In this document: positions 15,830 to 26,376 of the stretch, piece by piece
Position numbering within the stretch: the stretch's first letter is position 1
How the letters are laid out: each line of letters starts with the position of its first letter
Assembly: GCF_012926525.1 (NCBI RefSeq)
Contig: NZ_JABBNI010000007.1
Coordinates: 102,272-166,271 of the forward strand
Reading direction: 5' to 3'
From: Clostridium muellerianum
Lineage (GTDB): Bacteria > Bacillota > Clostridia > Clostridiales > Clostridiaceae
DNA: 64,000 nucleotides
Made by a program: the position numbers and the translations under genes
Notes under the pieces: model-generated
Told to the model about the DNA's origin: nothing
The model's database searches: none
What the model saw: the letters and a program-made list of their open reading frames with translations, nothing else

Positions 15830-17596
15830 GTGATAAGTGAAATAAGTGAAGTGTTTAAAAAGCAGTATGAGGAAAAAGGTGAAGGTTTAATTATAGATAA
15901 TTATGTGCTTGCACCAGGACAATATGCTGTGTTTACCCTGAAAGATACTGCAGATACAATAGACATTTTTGACGTGAATAAGAAAACAGATAAGGAAGAA
16001 GAAAGTTATAAAAATTTTGCAAAGCTAGACTATATGAGTGGCCTTATTTCAATGAATAAACCCGTTGATCCTAATAAAATAATTCACAGTAATAATATGT
16101 ATGCCTTTTATGTAAAGAAGGATAATTTAGATGCTGAAAAAGGAAAGCTTAAGGATGAAATTATTGATACATATTATAGCGTACTTAAAAATCCTAAAAT
16201 TAAATATAAAAACAAACCTAAAAGTTTAGAACTTTATTTAAAAGTTGAAGAGAAGTATGGAAAATCAGATGAAGAGATTATAGATAAAATAAACTTATGG
16301 ATAAAGGAAAATATATATAAAATAGCTTTAAAGCTTAAGTTAGATAAAACTTACCTTAAACTCTTCTACAAAACCAATTCAGAAAATTATGAAAAGGAAA
16401 GTAAAAAGTACATTCTTCCTAATATTTATAATAGCACTGATTACAATGTTAAAATCGAAGAAAAGGTTTATGGACTTCCTGATTTTAATATGGGACTAAA
16501 TTCGAAAAAACCTTATTTAGAAAATAAAACTAGGAAAACTAAGCTGCCACTTCTTGTACCAGCTGATAAAATAGTTATTCAAAAAAAGCTTTTTAGTTAT
16601 TTATTGAATTGCTCTGCACAGGGTAAAAATTATGTCTATGTTGGAAATGAAATAGAGGAAATGACACCTAAGGAAGGAAGAAATAAAAACTTCCAAGGTC
16701 ATTTTTTAAGGGTAAACAAGGGAAAAGAAGTTGAAATTGTAGATTCTGATGTTGTAACTAATTATAGATATAAGTTAAAGAAATCTATGAAGCTTTCAAG
16801 AATAATTGATAAGGGCGTTGGCAAGGATTTTTTACCACTTAAAAAAAGCTTTAGCAATTTAAATGAATTAAAAGGAGCTATAGATGAAATATTTTTTAGC
16901 AATTACCTAAATAATAACTATTTTACAGAACCTAAAGATATAAGGTTGGATGATAATAAATTGAAGGAAATTCTTATTAAATATAGATATGGATTTTACA
17001 CTTGGTTTTATAAAGGAGAAGATTCTCTTGTAAGTAAGTTTTGGAACAAAGTAACAAGAGAACTTTTGTGTAATTCAATGCTTCGTGGAAATGTAAATAA
17101 AGCCATTAATCAATTTAATTTAAGGCATGCTTTATTGGATTATTTTAAAAATGAAAATGGAGGGGACAATATGGCAAGTAGTGTAAAGGATATACGAAAA
17201 AGTTTAGATGAAAAGATAAATATAAAAGTAGATTCAGATTATAAGGTAGAAATAAATGATGATAAAGAATATTACTTTTGCGTAGGGCAGTTAATGCAGT
17301 ATTTTTATGCACTAAACAAGTCTAGTACTAAGAATTACTCATTTATAAGACCAATACTTAGTGCTAAAAATGATGATTTTATAAAGGAACAGCTTAGAAG
17401 GTTATTCATGAAATACAGTTATGCAATAAAAGGGTCTTTAAAATTTAGCAATATGTATTATATGGTTGAAGCTTATGCTCCAGAAGGTGATGTAGACCAG
17501 GATATACTTATTGCAGGTTTTTTGTGTCCTAATTTAATATTAAAAAAATCAGATAAAAATAATGGTGAAATAGGGGAGGATATTAAGCATGAATAG
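15830..17596 (+). CDS. cas8b: Type I-B CRISPR-associated protein Cas8b (large Cascade subunit)
   Basis: 588 residues, GTG start 16 bp after cas6, with AGAGAAGGG upstream. Sequence similarity among Cas8b proteins is weak. The call rests on operon position (cas6-X-cas7-cas5-cas3), size, and features such as the start ISEISEVFKKQYEEKGEG and the mid-region KLPLLVPADKIVIQKKLFSYLL, which resemble the TM1802/Csh1-like group. It would be the large subunit of Cascade that recognises the PAM and helps recruit Cas3. Its 3' end overlaps cas7 by 8 bp, implying translational coupling. Confidence 0.85.
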   Translation: MISEISEVFKKQYEEKGEGLIIDNYVLAPGQYAVFTLKDTADTIDIFDVNKKTDKEEESYKNFAKLDYMSGLISMNKPVDPNKIIHSNNMYAFYVKKDNLDAEKGKLKDEIIDTYYSVLKNPKIKYKNKPKSLELYLKVEEKYGKSDEEIIDKINLWIKENIYKIALKLKLDKTYLKLFYKTNSENYEKESKKYILPNIYNSTDYNVKIEEKVYGLPDFNMGLNSKKPYLENKTRKTKLPLLVPADKIVIQKKLFSYLLNCSAQGKNYVYVGNEIEEMTPKEGRNKNFQGHFLRVNKGKEVEIVDSDVVTNYRYKLKKSMKLSRIIDKGVGKDFLPLKKSFSNLNELKGAIDEIFFSNYLNNNYFTEPKDIRLDDNKLKEILIKYRYGFYTWFYKGEDSLVSKFWNKVTRELLCNSMLRGNVNKAINQFNLRHALLDYFKNENGGDNMASSVKDIRKSLDEKINIKVDSDYKVEINDDKEYYFCVGQLMQYFYALNKSSTKNYSFIRPILSAKNDDFIKEQLRRLFMKYSYAIKGSLKFSNMYYMVEAYAPEGDVDQDILIAGFLCPNLILKKSDKNNGEIGEDIKHE

Positions 17597-18521
17597 AGTA
17601 TATGGAGTAATTGGAATTAAAGCTGTTATGGCAAATTGGAATGCAGATTTCAGTGGATACCCTAAAACAATTAGTGATGGAACGGTTTTTGGAAGTGATA
17701 AAGCTTTAAAATATAGTATGAAAAAATATTGGGAAGCTAATTCTGAAAAGGTGCTTTATATAAAGTCCTTTAAAGTGGATAAGGATAAAAAGATGAAACC
17801 AAAATCTTTAGAAGAAAGATATAATGAAATTTTTAATACTACACTTACTAAAAAGGATGAAACTACAGTTATACTTAAAAACCTTTTTTCAGCTGTAGAT
17901 GTTAAAGCTTTTGGAGCAACCTTTGCAGAAGAAGGTAACAATATTGGATTAACTGGAGCTGTACAAATTGGTCAGGGCTTTAATGTTTATGAAGCTTCAA
18001 ATGCTGAAGAACAGCAAATACTTTCTCCTTTTAGAAGTGACAAAAAAGCTAAAGAGGGAGAGGAAGCAGCAGAAGCAAATCAAAGTACCCTTGGTACAAA
18101 AATTGTAAGTAATGAAGCACATTATTTATATCCATTTTACATTAATCCAATTTCTTATAAGAACTATGAAGAAATGAGTGTTACAGAAGGTTATACAGAA
18201 GAAGATTATAATAAATTTAAAGAAGCAGCTCTTGTAGGGGCTACTGCTCTTAATACAAACTCCAAAGCAGGCTGCGAAAATGAATTTGCCATGTTTATAG
18301 AAACAGAAGAAGATACATATCTTCCTAATTTAACACAGTTTATGGATTTTCAAAAAGTAAATGAACATGATGCTCTTGAACTTAATTTAGATGATTTGTT
18401 AGATGGAGTCAAAGATAAGATAAAGAGTATGGAGATTTACTATAATGATTATAAATTAAAATTAAATAATATTCCTAAAGGAGCTAAAACCTTCAATATA
18501 TTTACAAGAAAAGAGGTTTAA
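17589..18521 (+). CDS. cas7: Type I-B CRISPR-associated protein Cas7 (Csh2-like backbone)
   Basis: 310 residues; ATG overlaps the cas8b 3' end by 8 bp and GGGGAGGAT lies just upstream. The N-terminal RAMP strand MNRVYGVIGIKAVMANWNAD and the NIGLTGAVQIGQGFNVYE segment fit the Csh2/DevR Cas7 family. Several copies coat the crRNA to form the Cascade backbone. Length is typical. Confidence 0.9.
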   Translation: MNRVYGVIGIKAVMANWNADFSGYPKTISDGTVFGSDKALKYSMKKYWEANSEKVLYIKSFKVDKDKKMKPKSLEERYNEIFNTTLTKKDETTVILKNLFSAVDVKAFGATFAEEGNNIGLTGAVQIGQGFNVYEASNAEEQQILSPFRSDKKAKEGEEAAEANQSTLGTKIVSNEAHYLYPFYINPISYKNYEEMSVTEGYTEEDYNKFKEAALVGATALNTNSKAGCENEFAMFIETEEDTYLPNLTQFMDFQKVNEHDALELNLDDLLDGVKDKIKSMEIYYNDYKLKLNNIPKGAKTFNIFTRKEV

Positions 18522-18524
18522 GAT

Positions 18525-19253
18525 ATGCAGGTGGTAAGATTCAAGCTTTCAGGCAGAACTGCATTCTTTAAAAAGCCAGATGTAAACACTTATTATTATT
18601 TCACTTATGGAAACATACATAAGGTTGCTCTTCTTGGAATTATGGGAAGTATTGTGGGATTAGATGGATATAACAAACAAAGTGAAGTTTATCCTAAATT
18701 TTATGAAAAGTTAAAGGGTGCCAAGGTAGCTGTAGTTACTTGTAATAAGCAAGGATATATAACCAAGAAAATTCAAACCTTTAATAATTCTGTGGGATAT
18801 GCAAGTTTGGAGCAGGGTGGAAATCTTATAGTTAAAGAACAATGGCTTCAAGATCCATGCTGGATAATATATGTTAGGATAGATGAAACTACAGAAGAAT
18901 TTGCAGAATTGATTTTAAATAATAAAGCTAAGTTCATACCTTATTTAGGCAAAAATGATCATTTTGCAGATATTACAGATGTAAAAAAGGTGGATTTGAA
19001 AGAAGTAAAAGAAGTAAGTCATATACAAAGTTTGTTTAAAACTGGAGATTTTAAAATAGATGCTTATATAGATGAAGAAGAGGACGATTTTAATCCATGG
19101 AGATATAGAGAATGTTTGCCTGTAGGTTTAGATGAAGCATTAAATCAATATGAATTTGAAGATTTCACAGCAACAAATCTTTCAATTAAAAATACTAACA
19201 GAATTACTTTATATAAAGATAATGAGCTTAATAAGGTTATATACTTATTTTAG
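18525..19253 (+). CDS. cas5: Type I-B CRISPR-associated protein Cas5
   Basis: 242 residues, 3 bp after cas7. The N-terminal RAMP segment VVRFKLSGRTAFFKKPDVNT and the glycine-rich LLGIMGSIVGLDGY fit Cas5 of the Hmari/Tneap (I-B) type. It binds the 5' handle of the crRNA and caps Cascade. An AGAGGTTTAAG ribosome-binding site precedes ATG 18525. Confidence 0.9.
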   Translation: MQVVRFKLSGRTAFFKKPDVNTYYYFTYGNIHKVALLGIMGSIVGLDGYNKQSEVYPKFYEKLKGAKVAVVTCNKQGYITKKIQTFNNSVGYASLEQGGNLIVKEQWLQDPCWIIYVRIDETTEEFAELILNNKAKFIPYLGKNDHFADITDVKKVDLKEVKEVSHIQSLFKTGDFKIDAYIDEEEDDFNPWRYRECLPVGLDEALNQYEFEDFTATNLSIKNTNRITLYKDNELNKVIYLF

Positions 19254-19266
19254 AAGGAGATTAAAA

Positions 19267-21867
19267 ATGTATTTTGAAGATGTGAATATTTTTCAAATTG
19301 AAGATCATGTAAGCAATTTAAAAAATATGTATGCTCATAGAGATACTGAAAATAAAAAGCCTAAGGAATATTTAAGAGATCATATAGAGTGTACTATTGA
19401 GTATTTTCACTTTATTTGCAGAGAGAAAAATTTAGATAACATTTTTATAAATCTTGAAAAAAGTCTTCTTAAAGAAAAGGATAATGTTTTAGTACAGTTA
19501 TGGAAGGAAATGCTGATAAATACTGTATACATGCATGATGTAGGAAAAATAAATCCAGCTTTTCAATATGATATTATGTTAAATGATTTTTATAAAGATA
19601 ATGAAAGTAGGGATAGTAAACATTCCCTACTTAGTTCTTATATATATGTTAGTTATTTTGATAAAAAAATAAAGAATTTAGACATTGAAAAGCTAGATAA
19701 AAGTTTTTTAAGATATTTTATGTATTTAAATGCCTACATTATATCCAAACATCATGGCTATTTATCAGATTTTGAAGACTTCGGTACTTATTTAGCAGAT
19801 GAAACTGAAGATTATTTTAAAGAAGATGATTTTCCTGATTTAAATATGAACACCCTAAAAAATAGCACAATAGTCAATTTCTTTTATGGTGACAGCTTTA
19901 AAATTATAAAAGAATATGTGAAAAATAAAGATAGTGATTTTAATATTTATATATACTCTAAAATTTTATTTTCAATACTTACAGCCTCAGATTATTATGC
20001 AACAGCAGAATATATGGATGGACACAAAGTAGTTGATATGGGCATTATAACTAAAGAGTTAAAGGAAAAGTTTTGCTCAGAATTTAACAATTATGAAATC
20101 ACAAAAAACATAAGAAATTATGAAAAAAATCCAGTTATTGATGGTAATTATACAAGTATAAATGAACTTAGATCTGAAATAACTTTAGAAAGTGAAAAAA
20201 ATTATTTAAAGAATAAAGACAAAAATATATATTACCTTGAAGCACCTACAGGAGCAGGTAAGACTATAACCTCTATAAATTTGGCAAATTTAATACTCAA
20301 ATCAGAGAAAGCTATTAATGAACTTTTCTATGTGTTTCCATTTAACACTCTAGTTGAACAGACAGAAAAGGGATTAAAGGACATATTTAAAAGAAGCGAT
20401 ATAACACAAAACATATCTGTAATAAATTCTTTAACACCAATAAAAACAGTAGATAAAAATGAAGATTATAAAGACTTTAGAAGTAAAGAAAATAATAGAA
20501 AAATTGATTATAAAAAATCACTTTTAAATAGAATTTTTCTCAATTATCCTTTTATTATAACAACTCATGTTAATCTATTTAATTATCTTTTTGGCACTAG
20601 CAGAGAAGAAGGTTTTCCTCTAATTCACATTTGTAACTCAGTAATAATACTTGATGAAATTCAAAGCTATAAAAATGGAATATGGAAAGAAATAATTAAT
20701 TTTTTAAGTGCTTATGCGGAAATTCTCAATGTAAAGGTTATTATAATGTCTGCTACACTTCCTAGACTTAATAAGCTTGTAGAAAGAGAGGATAATAACT
20801 TTGTTTATCTCATAAAAGACAGAAAACACTATTTTGAAAATCCACTATTTAAAAATAGAGTTGAATTTGAAATGATGGATTTAGGAGAAGATCCAGAGAG
20901 TGAGGGTTTTGAACTGCTTTTGAAGGATATATTAAAGGAAAGCAAAAACAATAATAAAATTTTGATAGAGTTTATATTTAAAAAGCATGCAGATAAGTTT
21001 TTTGATTATATGAATGAAAATTTTATTAGTGATAGTGGTCATGAAATTAAGATTATAACTTCTGATGACAATAAAATAGATAGAGAAAAGATTATAAAAT
21101 TAGCAAAGGGAAAGAAAAATAAGGTGATTATTATATCAACTCAGGTTATAGAAGCAGGCGTGGATATTGATATGGATCTTGGATATAAAAATATATCTAT
21201 TTTAGATGCAGAAGAACAGTTTATGGGCAGAATAAATAGATCATGTTTAAATTCTGGAAGAGTAAAATTCTTTCAAATAGATAACTGTAGACTTCTTTAT
21301 AAAGATGATGTGAGAAAAGAAAAAGAACTTACCTTGATTAATACAGAAATACAAGAAATTTTGAGAAATAAAGATTTTGAAGGATATTATGACAGGGTTA
21401 TAGATAAAATTGATAAGAAAAAAAGAGAAATTAATGATAAAGGTTATTTGAGTTTTATAAAACAGCTTTATAATTTAAATTTTGAAAAGATAAAGGATTA
21501 TATGAAGCTTATTGATGATGAAATTAATCAAAATAAGTATACTATATTCCTTTCAAGAAAAATTGAAGTCAAGGACGAGAAAGATGGCAATGTTGATATG
21601 CTTGATGGGAGGATTTTGTGGAAAGATTATAAAAAACTATTGGTGGACAGTGAAATGGATTATTCTGAAAGAAGAGTGAAGCTTTCAGAAAAGAACGCAC
21701 AGTTAAGCTATTTTATTTATAAGGTTAAAAAGCTTCCAAGCCAGTATAATGAAATACTTGGAGATATTTATTATATTGAAGATGGAGAAAAGTATGTGTT
21801 AAACGGTAGATTCAATCAGGAAATATTTATGGGAGAAACTCCAGATGAAGCTAATTTAATATTATAA
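19267..21867 (+). CDS. cas3: CRISPR-associated helicase/nuclease Cas3 (HD plus helicase)
   Basis: 866 residues from ATG 19267, chosen because AGAAGGAG lies just upstream; the reading frame is open further upstream inside cas5. The N-terminal HD nuclease has LRDHI, YMHDVGKINPAF (HD at about residues 90-91) and SKHHG. The SF2 helicase has LEAPTGAGKT (Walker A, about 324-333), ILDEIQSY (DExH-like, 463-466), IIMSATLPR, VIIISTQVIEAGVDID and QFMGRINRSC (motif VI). All nuclease and ATPase motifs look intact. It degrades target DNA after Cascade binding. Confidence 0.96.
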   Translation: MYFEDVNIFQIEDHVSNLKNMYAHRDTENKKPKEYLRDHIECTIEYFHFICREKNLDNIFINLEKSLLKEKDNVLVQLWKEMLINTVYMHDVGKINPAFQYDIMLNDFYKDNESRDSKHSLLSSYIYVSYFDKKIKNLDIEKLDKSFLRYFMYLNAYIISKHHGYLSDFEDFGTYLADETEDYFKEDDFPDLNMNTLKNSTIVNFFYGDSFKIIKEYVKNKDSDFNIYIYSKILFSILTASDYYATAEYMDGHKVVDMGIITKELKEKFCSEFNNYEITKNIRNYEKNPVIDGNYTSINELRSEITLESEKNYLKNKDKNIYYLEAPTGAGKTITSINLANLILKSEKAINELFYVFPFNTLVEQTEKGLKDIFKRSDITQNISVINSLTPIKTVDKNEDYKDFRSKENNRKIDYKKSLLNRIFLNYPFIITTHVNLFNYLFGTSREEGFPLIHICNSVIILDEIQSYKNGIWKEIINFLSAYAEILNVKVIIMSATLPRLNKLVEREDNNFVYLIKDRKHYFENPLFKNRVEFEMMDLGEDPESEGFELLLKDILKESKNNNKILIEFIFKKHADKFFDYMNENFISDSGHEIKIITSDDNKIDREKIIKLAKGKKNKVIIISTQVIEAGVDIDMDLGYKNISILDAEEQFMGRINRSCLNSGRVKFFQIDNCRLLYKDDVRKEKELTLINTEIQEILRNKDFEGYYDRVIDKIDKKKREINDKGYLSFIKQLYNLNFEKIKDYMKLIDDEINQNKYTIFLSRKIEVKDEKDGNVDMLDGRILWKDYKKLLVDSEMDYSERRVKLSEKNAQLSYFIYKVKKLPSQYNEILGDIYYIEDGEKYVLNGRFNQEIFMGETPDEANLIL

Positions 21868-21915
21868 ACAGAGTTCCTGGCGTAGGATAAAATTTGTTTT
21901 TAATGGAGGTGTAAT

Positions 21916-22410
21916 ATGAAAATCACAGGAACAATAATAAATTACTACATCCACTGTAACCGTCAATGCTGGCTTCATGCTCACAGAATAAATTTGGAGG
22001 ACAACAGTGAAGAAGTGAGAATAGGAAAAGTACTGCATGAATTGGCAGCAGAAGGCAAGAAGAACACGGAAATATCCATAGAAAATATAAAAGTAGATAA
22101 GATAACTGATGAATACTTAGTGGAAATGAAAAAATCAGATGCAGATGTGGAAGCTGTAAAATGGCAGGTTTTGCTCTATCTTAAAATATTGAAGAATAAA
22201 GGCATAGAAAGAAAAGGAAAAATTCAGTTTGAAGAAAAAAATAAACAGGATAAAAAGATAGTTTATATTGACCTTACAGAAGAAAATGAACAAGCTTTAG
22301 AAGAATTTTTAAGCAGCATAAATAATTTACTGGAACAAGAAAATCCTCCAAAAGAAGAATTGAAAAAGGGTTGTAAGAAGTGCGCTTATTATGAATACTG
22401 CTTTATTTAG
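21916..22410 (+). CDS. cas4: CRISPR-associated exonuclease Cas4
   Basis: 164 residues, ATG with TGGAGGTG upstream. The iron-sulfur cysteines are present: YIHCNRQCW near the N-terminus and C153, C156, C162 in the tail GCKKCAYYEYC. GKVLHELAAEG contains the conserved H of the RecB-like nuclease, and LVEMKKSD with AVKWQVLLYL supplies the E-x-K and Q-x-x-x-Y motifs. Cas4 selects and trims prespacers with Cas1-Cas2. It is separated from cas3 by 48 bp and from cas1 by 179 bp of A/T-rich non-coding DNA that may hold a second promoter. Confidence 0.95.
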   Translation: MKITGTIINYYIHCNRQCWLHAHRINLEDNSEEVRIGKVLHELAAEGKKNTEISIENIKVDKITDEYLVEMKKSDADVEAVKWQVLLYLKILKNKGIERKGKIQFEEKNKQDKKIVYIDLTEENEQALEEFLSSINNLLEQENPPKEELKKGCKKCAYYEYCFI

Positions 22411-22589
22411 AGACAATAGAGTGAAAAATAGAGCATGTTGTTAATTTTATAATTAGATTTGCTGAAAATAAGAAATTACATTTTTAATATTTATTAGATG
22501 TTTTCAAAAATATTTTATTCAATGTAATCAGTACAAATTTAAGATTTTTGAAAGTGTATATATTTATTATAGAGTGAGAAGGGGATATT

Positions 22590-23591
22590 ATGGGAAATGG
22601 AACGAGATTTATAATGTCTCAGGGAGATATTACAAGGAAAGATAATTCTATTTGTTTTAGAAAAGGAAACAAAAATACATATATGCCAGTGGAAGCAACT
22701 AAAGAACTTTATTTATTAAATGAAGTAAATTTAAATACCAAATTCTTAGATTTCGCAGCTAAAGCTGGTATTGTGATACATTTCTTTAATTATTATGGCT
22801 ATTACAGCGGTACTTTTTATCCAAAGGAATATTTAATAAGTGGAAATCTTACAATAAAACAGTCAGAGGCTTTTATTAAAAATAGAATACATATTGCAAA
22901 GGCTTTTGTAAAAGGGATAGGTATCAACATTTATGAAGTAGTTTATCATTATTATAAGCATGACAAGAAGGAAACCAAGGAATTTTTGGATTGGATCAAA
23001 AAAGACTTTATGGATGTTTTAGATAAAACAAATGATATAAAACAAATTTTGTTTATAGAAGGTCAAGTTTGGATGAAATTCTATGATAACTTTAAATATT
23101 TTTTGCCAGAGGACTTTTTAATGAATAAAAGAGTAAAAAGACCACCAGATAATCCAATGAATGCTATGATTTCCTTTGGTAATTCCATACTTTATGCTAG
23201 AACTATTTCTCAAATTTATCATACCCATTTAAATCAAAGTATAAGTTTTCTTCATGAACCTAGCGAAGGAAGATTTTCTTTAAGCCTTGATCTTTCAGAA
23301 GTATTTAAACCAGCTATTGTATATAAAACTATTTTTGAATTAGTTAATAATAAAAAGATACAGGTATCAAAGCACTTTGAGAGGAAGCTTAATTATTGTT
23401 TATTAAATGAAGCTGGAAAGAAAGTATTTATACCAGCTTTAGAGGAAAGGTTTAATAGTGTATTTGAACATGCTAAATTAAAAAGAAAGGTTAGTTATGA
23501 GGCAGCTATTAAATATGATGGATACAAGCTTATAAAGTATATATTTGAAGGAAAAGATTTTGCACCATTTAGCCTTAAGGAGATGATGTGA
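22590..23591 (+). CDS. cas1: CRISPR-associated integrase Cas1 (type I-B)
   Basis: 333 residues, ATG with AGAAGGGG upstream. The Cas1 fold is recognisable: an N-terminal beta domain (MSQGDITRKDNSICFR) and the central FFNYYGYYSGTFYP. The catalytic residues fall in the FIEGQVWMKFYDNF helix (E), SFLHEPSEGRFSL (H) and LSLDLSEVFKP (D). With Cas2 it integrates new spacers at the leader end. The pair ends 1 bp before cas2, and the leader of array 4 begins at the cas2 stop. Confidence 0.96.
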   Translation: MGNGTRFIMSQGDITRKDNSICFRKGNKNTYMPVEATKELYLLNEVNLNTKFLDFAAKAGIVIHFFNYYGYYSGTFYPKEYLISGNLTIKQSEAFIKNRIHIAKAFVKGIGINIYEVVYHYYKHDKKETKEFLDWIKKDFMDVLDKTNDIKQILFIEGQVWMKFYDNFKYFLPEDFLMNKRVKRPPDNPMNAMISFGNSILYARTISQIYHTHLNQSISFLHEPSEGRFSLSLDLSEVFKPAIVYKTIFELVNNKKIQVSKHFERKLNYCLLNEAGKKVFIPALEERFNSVFEHAKLKRKVSYEAAIKYDGYKLIKYIFEGKDFAPFSLKEMM

Positions 23592-23592
23592 T

Positions 23593-23880
23593 ATGGGAAA
23601 GATAGAAAATTGTAATTATGCTTTTGTTTTTTATGATATTAATGAAAAAAGGGTTCAAAGAGTTTTTAAGATTTGTAAAAAGTATTTTAAGCATCATCAA
23701 AAATCAGTGTTTAGAGGAAATATAACTCCTTCTAATTTAATAAAGCTAAGGGCGGAACTTAAAAAGGTTATTGATGAAAGTGAGGATTTTGTATCAATAA
23801 TAAAATTAATGAATGAAAAAAGCTTTAGTGAAGAAACGTTAGGAGTAAATTTAGAAAATAGTGAAGCATTAATTCTTTAA
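23593..23880 (+). CDS. cas2: CRISPR-associated protein Cas2
   Basis: 95 residues, ATG 1 bp after the cas1 stop. It has the ferredoxin-like N-terminus YAFVFYDINEKRVQRVFKIC with the conserved D after FVFY, and SVFRGNIT. It forms the structural core of the Cas1-Cas2 spacer integrase. The stop codon directly abuts the leader of array 4, whose internal terminator ends the cas transcript. Confidence 0.96.
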   Translation: MGKIENCNYAFVFYDINEKRVQRVFKICKKYFKHHQKSVFRGNITPSNLIKLRAELKKVIDESEDFVSIIKLMNEKSFSEETLGVNLENSEALIL

Positions 23881-24059
23881 ATTTTACCAGCTAAAGTTAG
23901 AAGCAAAGTGCCTTTTAAGCCTTTAAATACAAGACTTAAAGGTACTTTTTTTATTGTAGTTTTGAAAATTAAAAAACGGCTGGTAAAATTTTAAGGAAAT
24001 GCTTTATTTTCAATGGGTTAAGAGGTATAATAAAAAATAAGAATGGCTATTTTACAGTG
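23881..24059 (+). promoter_or_regulatory. CRISPR leader of array 4
   Basis: Starts ATTTTACCAGCT right after cas2. It has an internal terminator GTGCC...GGTACTTTTTTT, the ACGGCTGGTAAAATTTTAAG arm, TATAAT at 24026-24031 and GAATGGCTATTTTACAGTG at the repeat junction. Confidence 0.85.
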
Positions 24060-26376
24060 GTTGAACTTTAACATAAGATGTATTTAAATCCACCATAATA
24101 AAAAAGGTAACGCTTAAAACGCTACGTTGAACTTTAACATAAGATGTATTTAAATTTTCAGAAAGCTTTTTGTTTTGTAAGTCGATAGTATGTTGAACTT
24201 TAACATAAGATGTATTTAAATTATCCCTAGTAGTTTTTTTGAAGCTTACGTATATGTTGAACTTTAACATAAGATGTATTTAAATGGTAATATTAAGATA
24301 TCTTCTATATTTATCTTTCTGTTGAACTTTAACATAAGATGTATTTAAATCCAAATTTTCTTAAATATTCATTATAGCTTTCTTCGTTGAACTTTAACAT
24401 AAGATGTATTTAAATCTTTGAGTGATTTCTGAGTGAGTAACTTTTACTAGTTGAACTTTAACATAAGATGTATTTAAATTGCGCTGTATAACTACTTGTT
24501 TTATCTTTATTAAGTTGAACTTTAACATAAGATGTATTTAAATTTGTATACCTCAGATACCCATATCCTGTGAATTCATGTTGAACTTTAACATAAGATG
24601 TATTTAAATTGTTGTAAATCCTACAGATCCAGGGAGAAAAATTCCGTTGAACTTTAACATAAGATGTATTTAAATTCAGCATTCATATTTTTATATTCAT
24701 AAAAATCCATGGTTGAACTTTAACATAAGATGTATTTAAATGCTATTTGCTCTTTAGACATTTTACCGATTTTCTGTTGAACTTTAACATAAGATGTATT
24801 TAAATAGTGATTCCTTTATTTTCTTAGCACTAGCCATATTTGTTGAACTTTAACATAAGATGTATTTAAATCCAGTTCTCATCCCTATAAGAACAGGTGA
24901 ACTTGCTGTTGAACTTTAACATAAGATGTATTTAAATCTAACATTAGTAACGTTTAATTGAACTTTAGCACCTGTTGAACTTTAACATAAGATGTATTTA
25001 AATCTCATAATTGTACTCCTTTCTATTAATCTAAAGCTAGTTGAACTTTAACATAAGATGTATTTAAATACTATCCTTATATACTCATAATTATTAGGAT
25101 TAGTAGTTGAACTTTAACATAAGATGTATTTAAATTGTATAAAGCATATGGTCTTCTTTTTTAACAAAATAGTTGAACTTTAACATAAGATGTATTTAAA
25201 TGGTATTAACTGTACCTCAAAGCTCTCTATCCTTTTGTTGAACTTTAACATAAGATGTATTTAAATGGTAAAGAATTAAGTGCAGACCTAATAGAAGAAA
25301 AAGTTGAACTTTAACATAAGATGTATTTAAATATACATTTTTTAGTTAATACTCTCTAGGCTTTTGTTGAACTTTAACATAAGATGTATTTAAATTCTGA
25401 TATTGGCTTGCTATATTTGTGTCTACATAATGTTGAACTTTAACATAAGATGTATTTAAATATATTAGGTAAACTAACTGCCAATATAATCATTCCTGTT
25501 GAACTTTAACATAAGATGTATTTAAATAGATTAGCCACAACCTTTACTATTCTAGGTTTTATAGTTGAACTTTAACATAAGATGTATTTAAATTATTTAA
25601 AAATTTTATTTGTTCTTCCTGAAAAACTTGTTGAACTTTAACATAAGATGTATTTAAATCAGTAACAACTTGATTTTTTAAGACCATCTATTTGTTGAAC
25701 TTTAACATAAGATGTATTTAAATTAAACCAATAGATGGTCTACAACGTGCGATACTAGTTGAACTTTAACATAGGATGTATTTAAATGAGACAGACTTTT
25801 TTAGTCTGCCTGAGATATTGCGTTGAACTTTAACATAGGATGTATTTAAATGGCCATTTTAAGCTTGAAAGATAAGCAGCTCTATAAGTTGAACTTTAAC
25901 ATAGGATGTATTTAAATGCGTTAGTTCAAGTTGAACAATCTGCATATGGTTCGGTTGAACTTTAACATAGGATGTATTTAAATCCTCCATTCTAAAGCAT
26001 GTCTATTATCTTTTGTGCTGTTGAACTTTAACATAGGATGTATTTAAATATCAATTTATCAACTCCTTATATAGTTTGTACACTCGTTGAACTTTAACAT
26101 AGGATGTATTTAAATTTTCCTGGACTGTTATGGAATGTACTTACAAGTGCAGTTGAACTTTAACATAGGATGTATTTAAATTAGCCCTGCCCATAGGAGA
26201 AGATGTATCGAATTGGTTGAACTTTAACATAGGATGTATTTAAATGTGAATCCTAATTGTTTAGCACTACCTCCTGTCCAAGTTGAACTTTAACATAGGA
26301 TGTATTTAAATTATATAGCTTTTACTGTACTTACCATCTGTGGTATGTTGAACTATAACATAAGATGTATTTAAAT
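24060..26376 (+). CRISPR. CRISPR array 4, type I-B: 36 repeats, 35 spacers, two repeat versions
   Basis: Repeats 1-26 (24060 to 25723) read GTTGAACTTTAACATAAGAT...GTATTTAAAT; repeats 27-35 (from 25758) read ...ACATAGGAT. The last repeat (26347-26376) is GTTGAACTATAACATAAGAT. Spacers are 34-37 bp. The leader is on the left. Spacer 16 (revcomp) shows AAAGGAGTACAATTATG, so the protospacer probably spans a gene start. It is the longest array and sits next to cas1-cas2. Confidence 0.98.

Noticed and set aside
19150..19266. Upstream extension of cas3 by 39 codons into cas5
   Set aside because: The extension overlaps the cas5 coding end and lacks a start signal; AGAAGGAG before 19267 fixes the start.
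25786..25821. Spacer with internal palindrome CAGACTTTTTAGTCTG-like as a possible regulatory hairpin
   Set aside because: The arms are only 6 bp and the sequence is flanked by normal repeats. It is best read as an ordinary spacer sampled from a hairpin or terminator.
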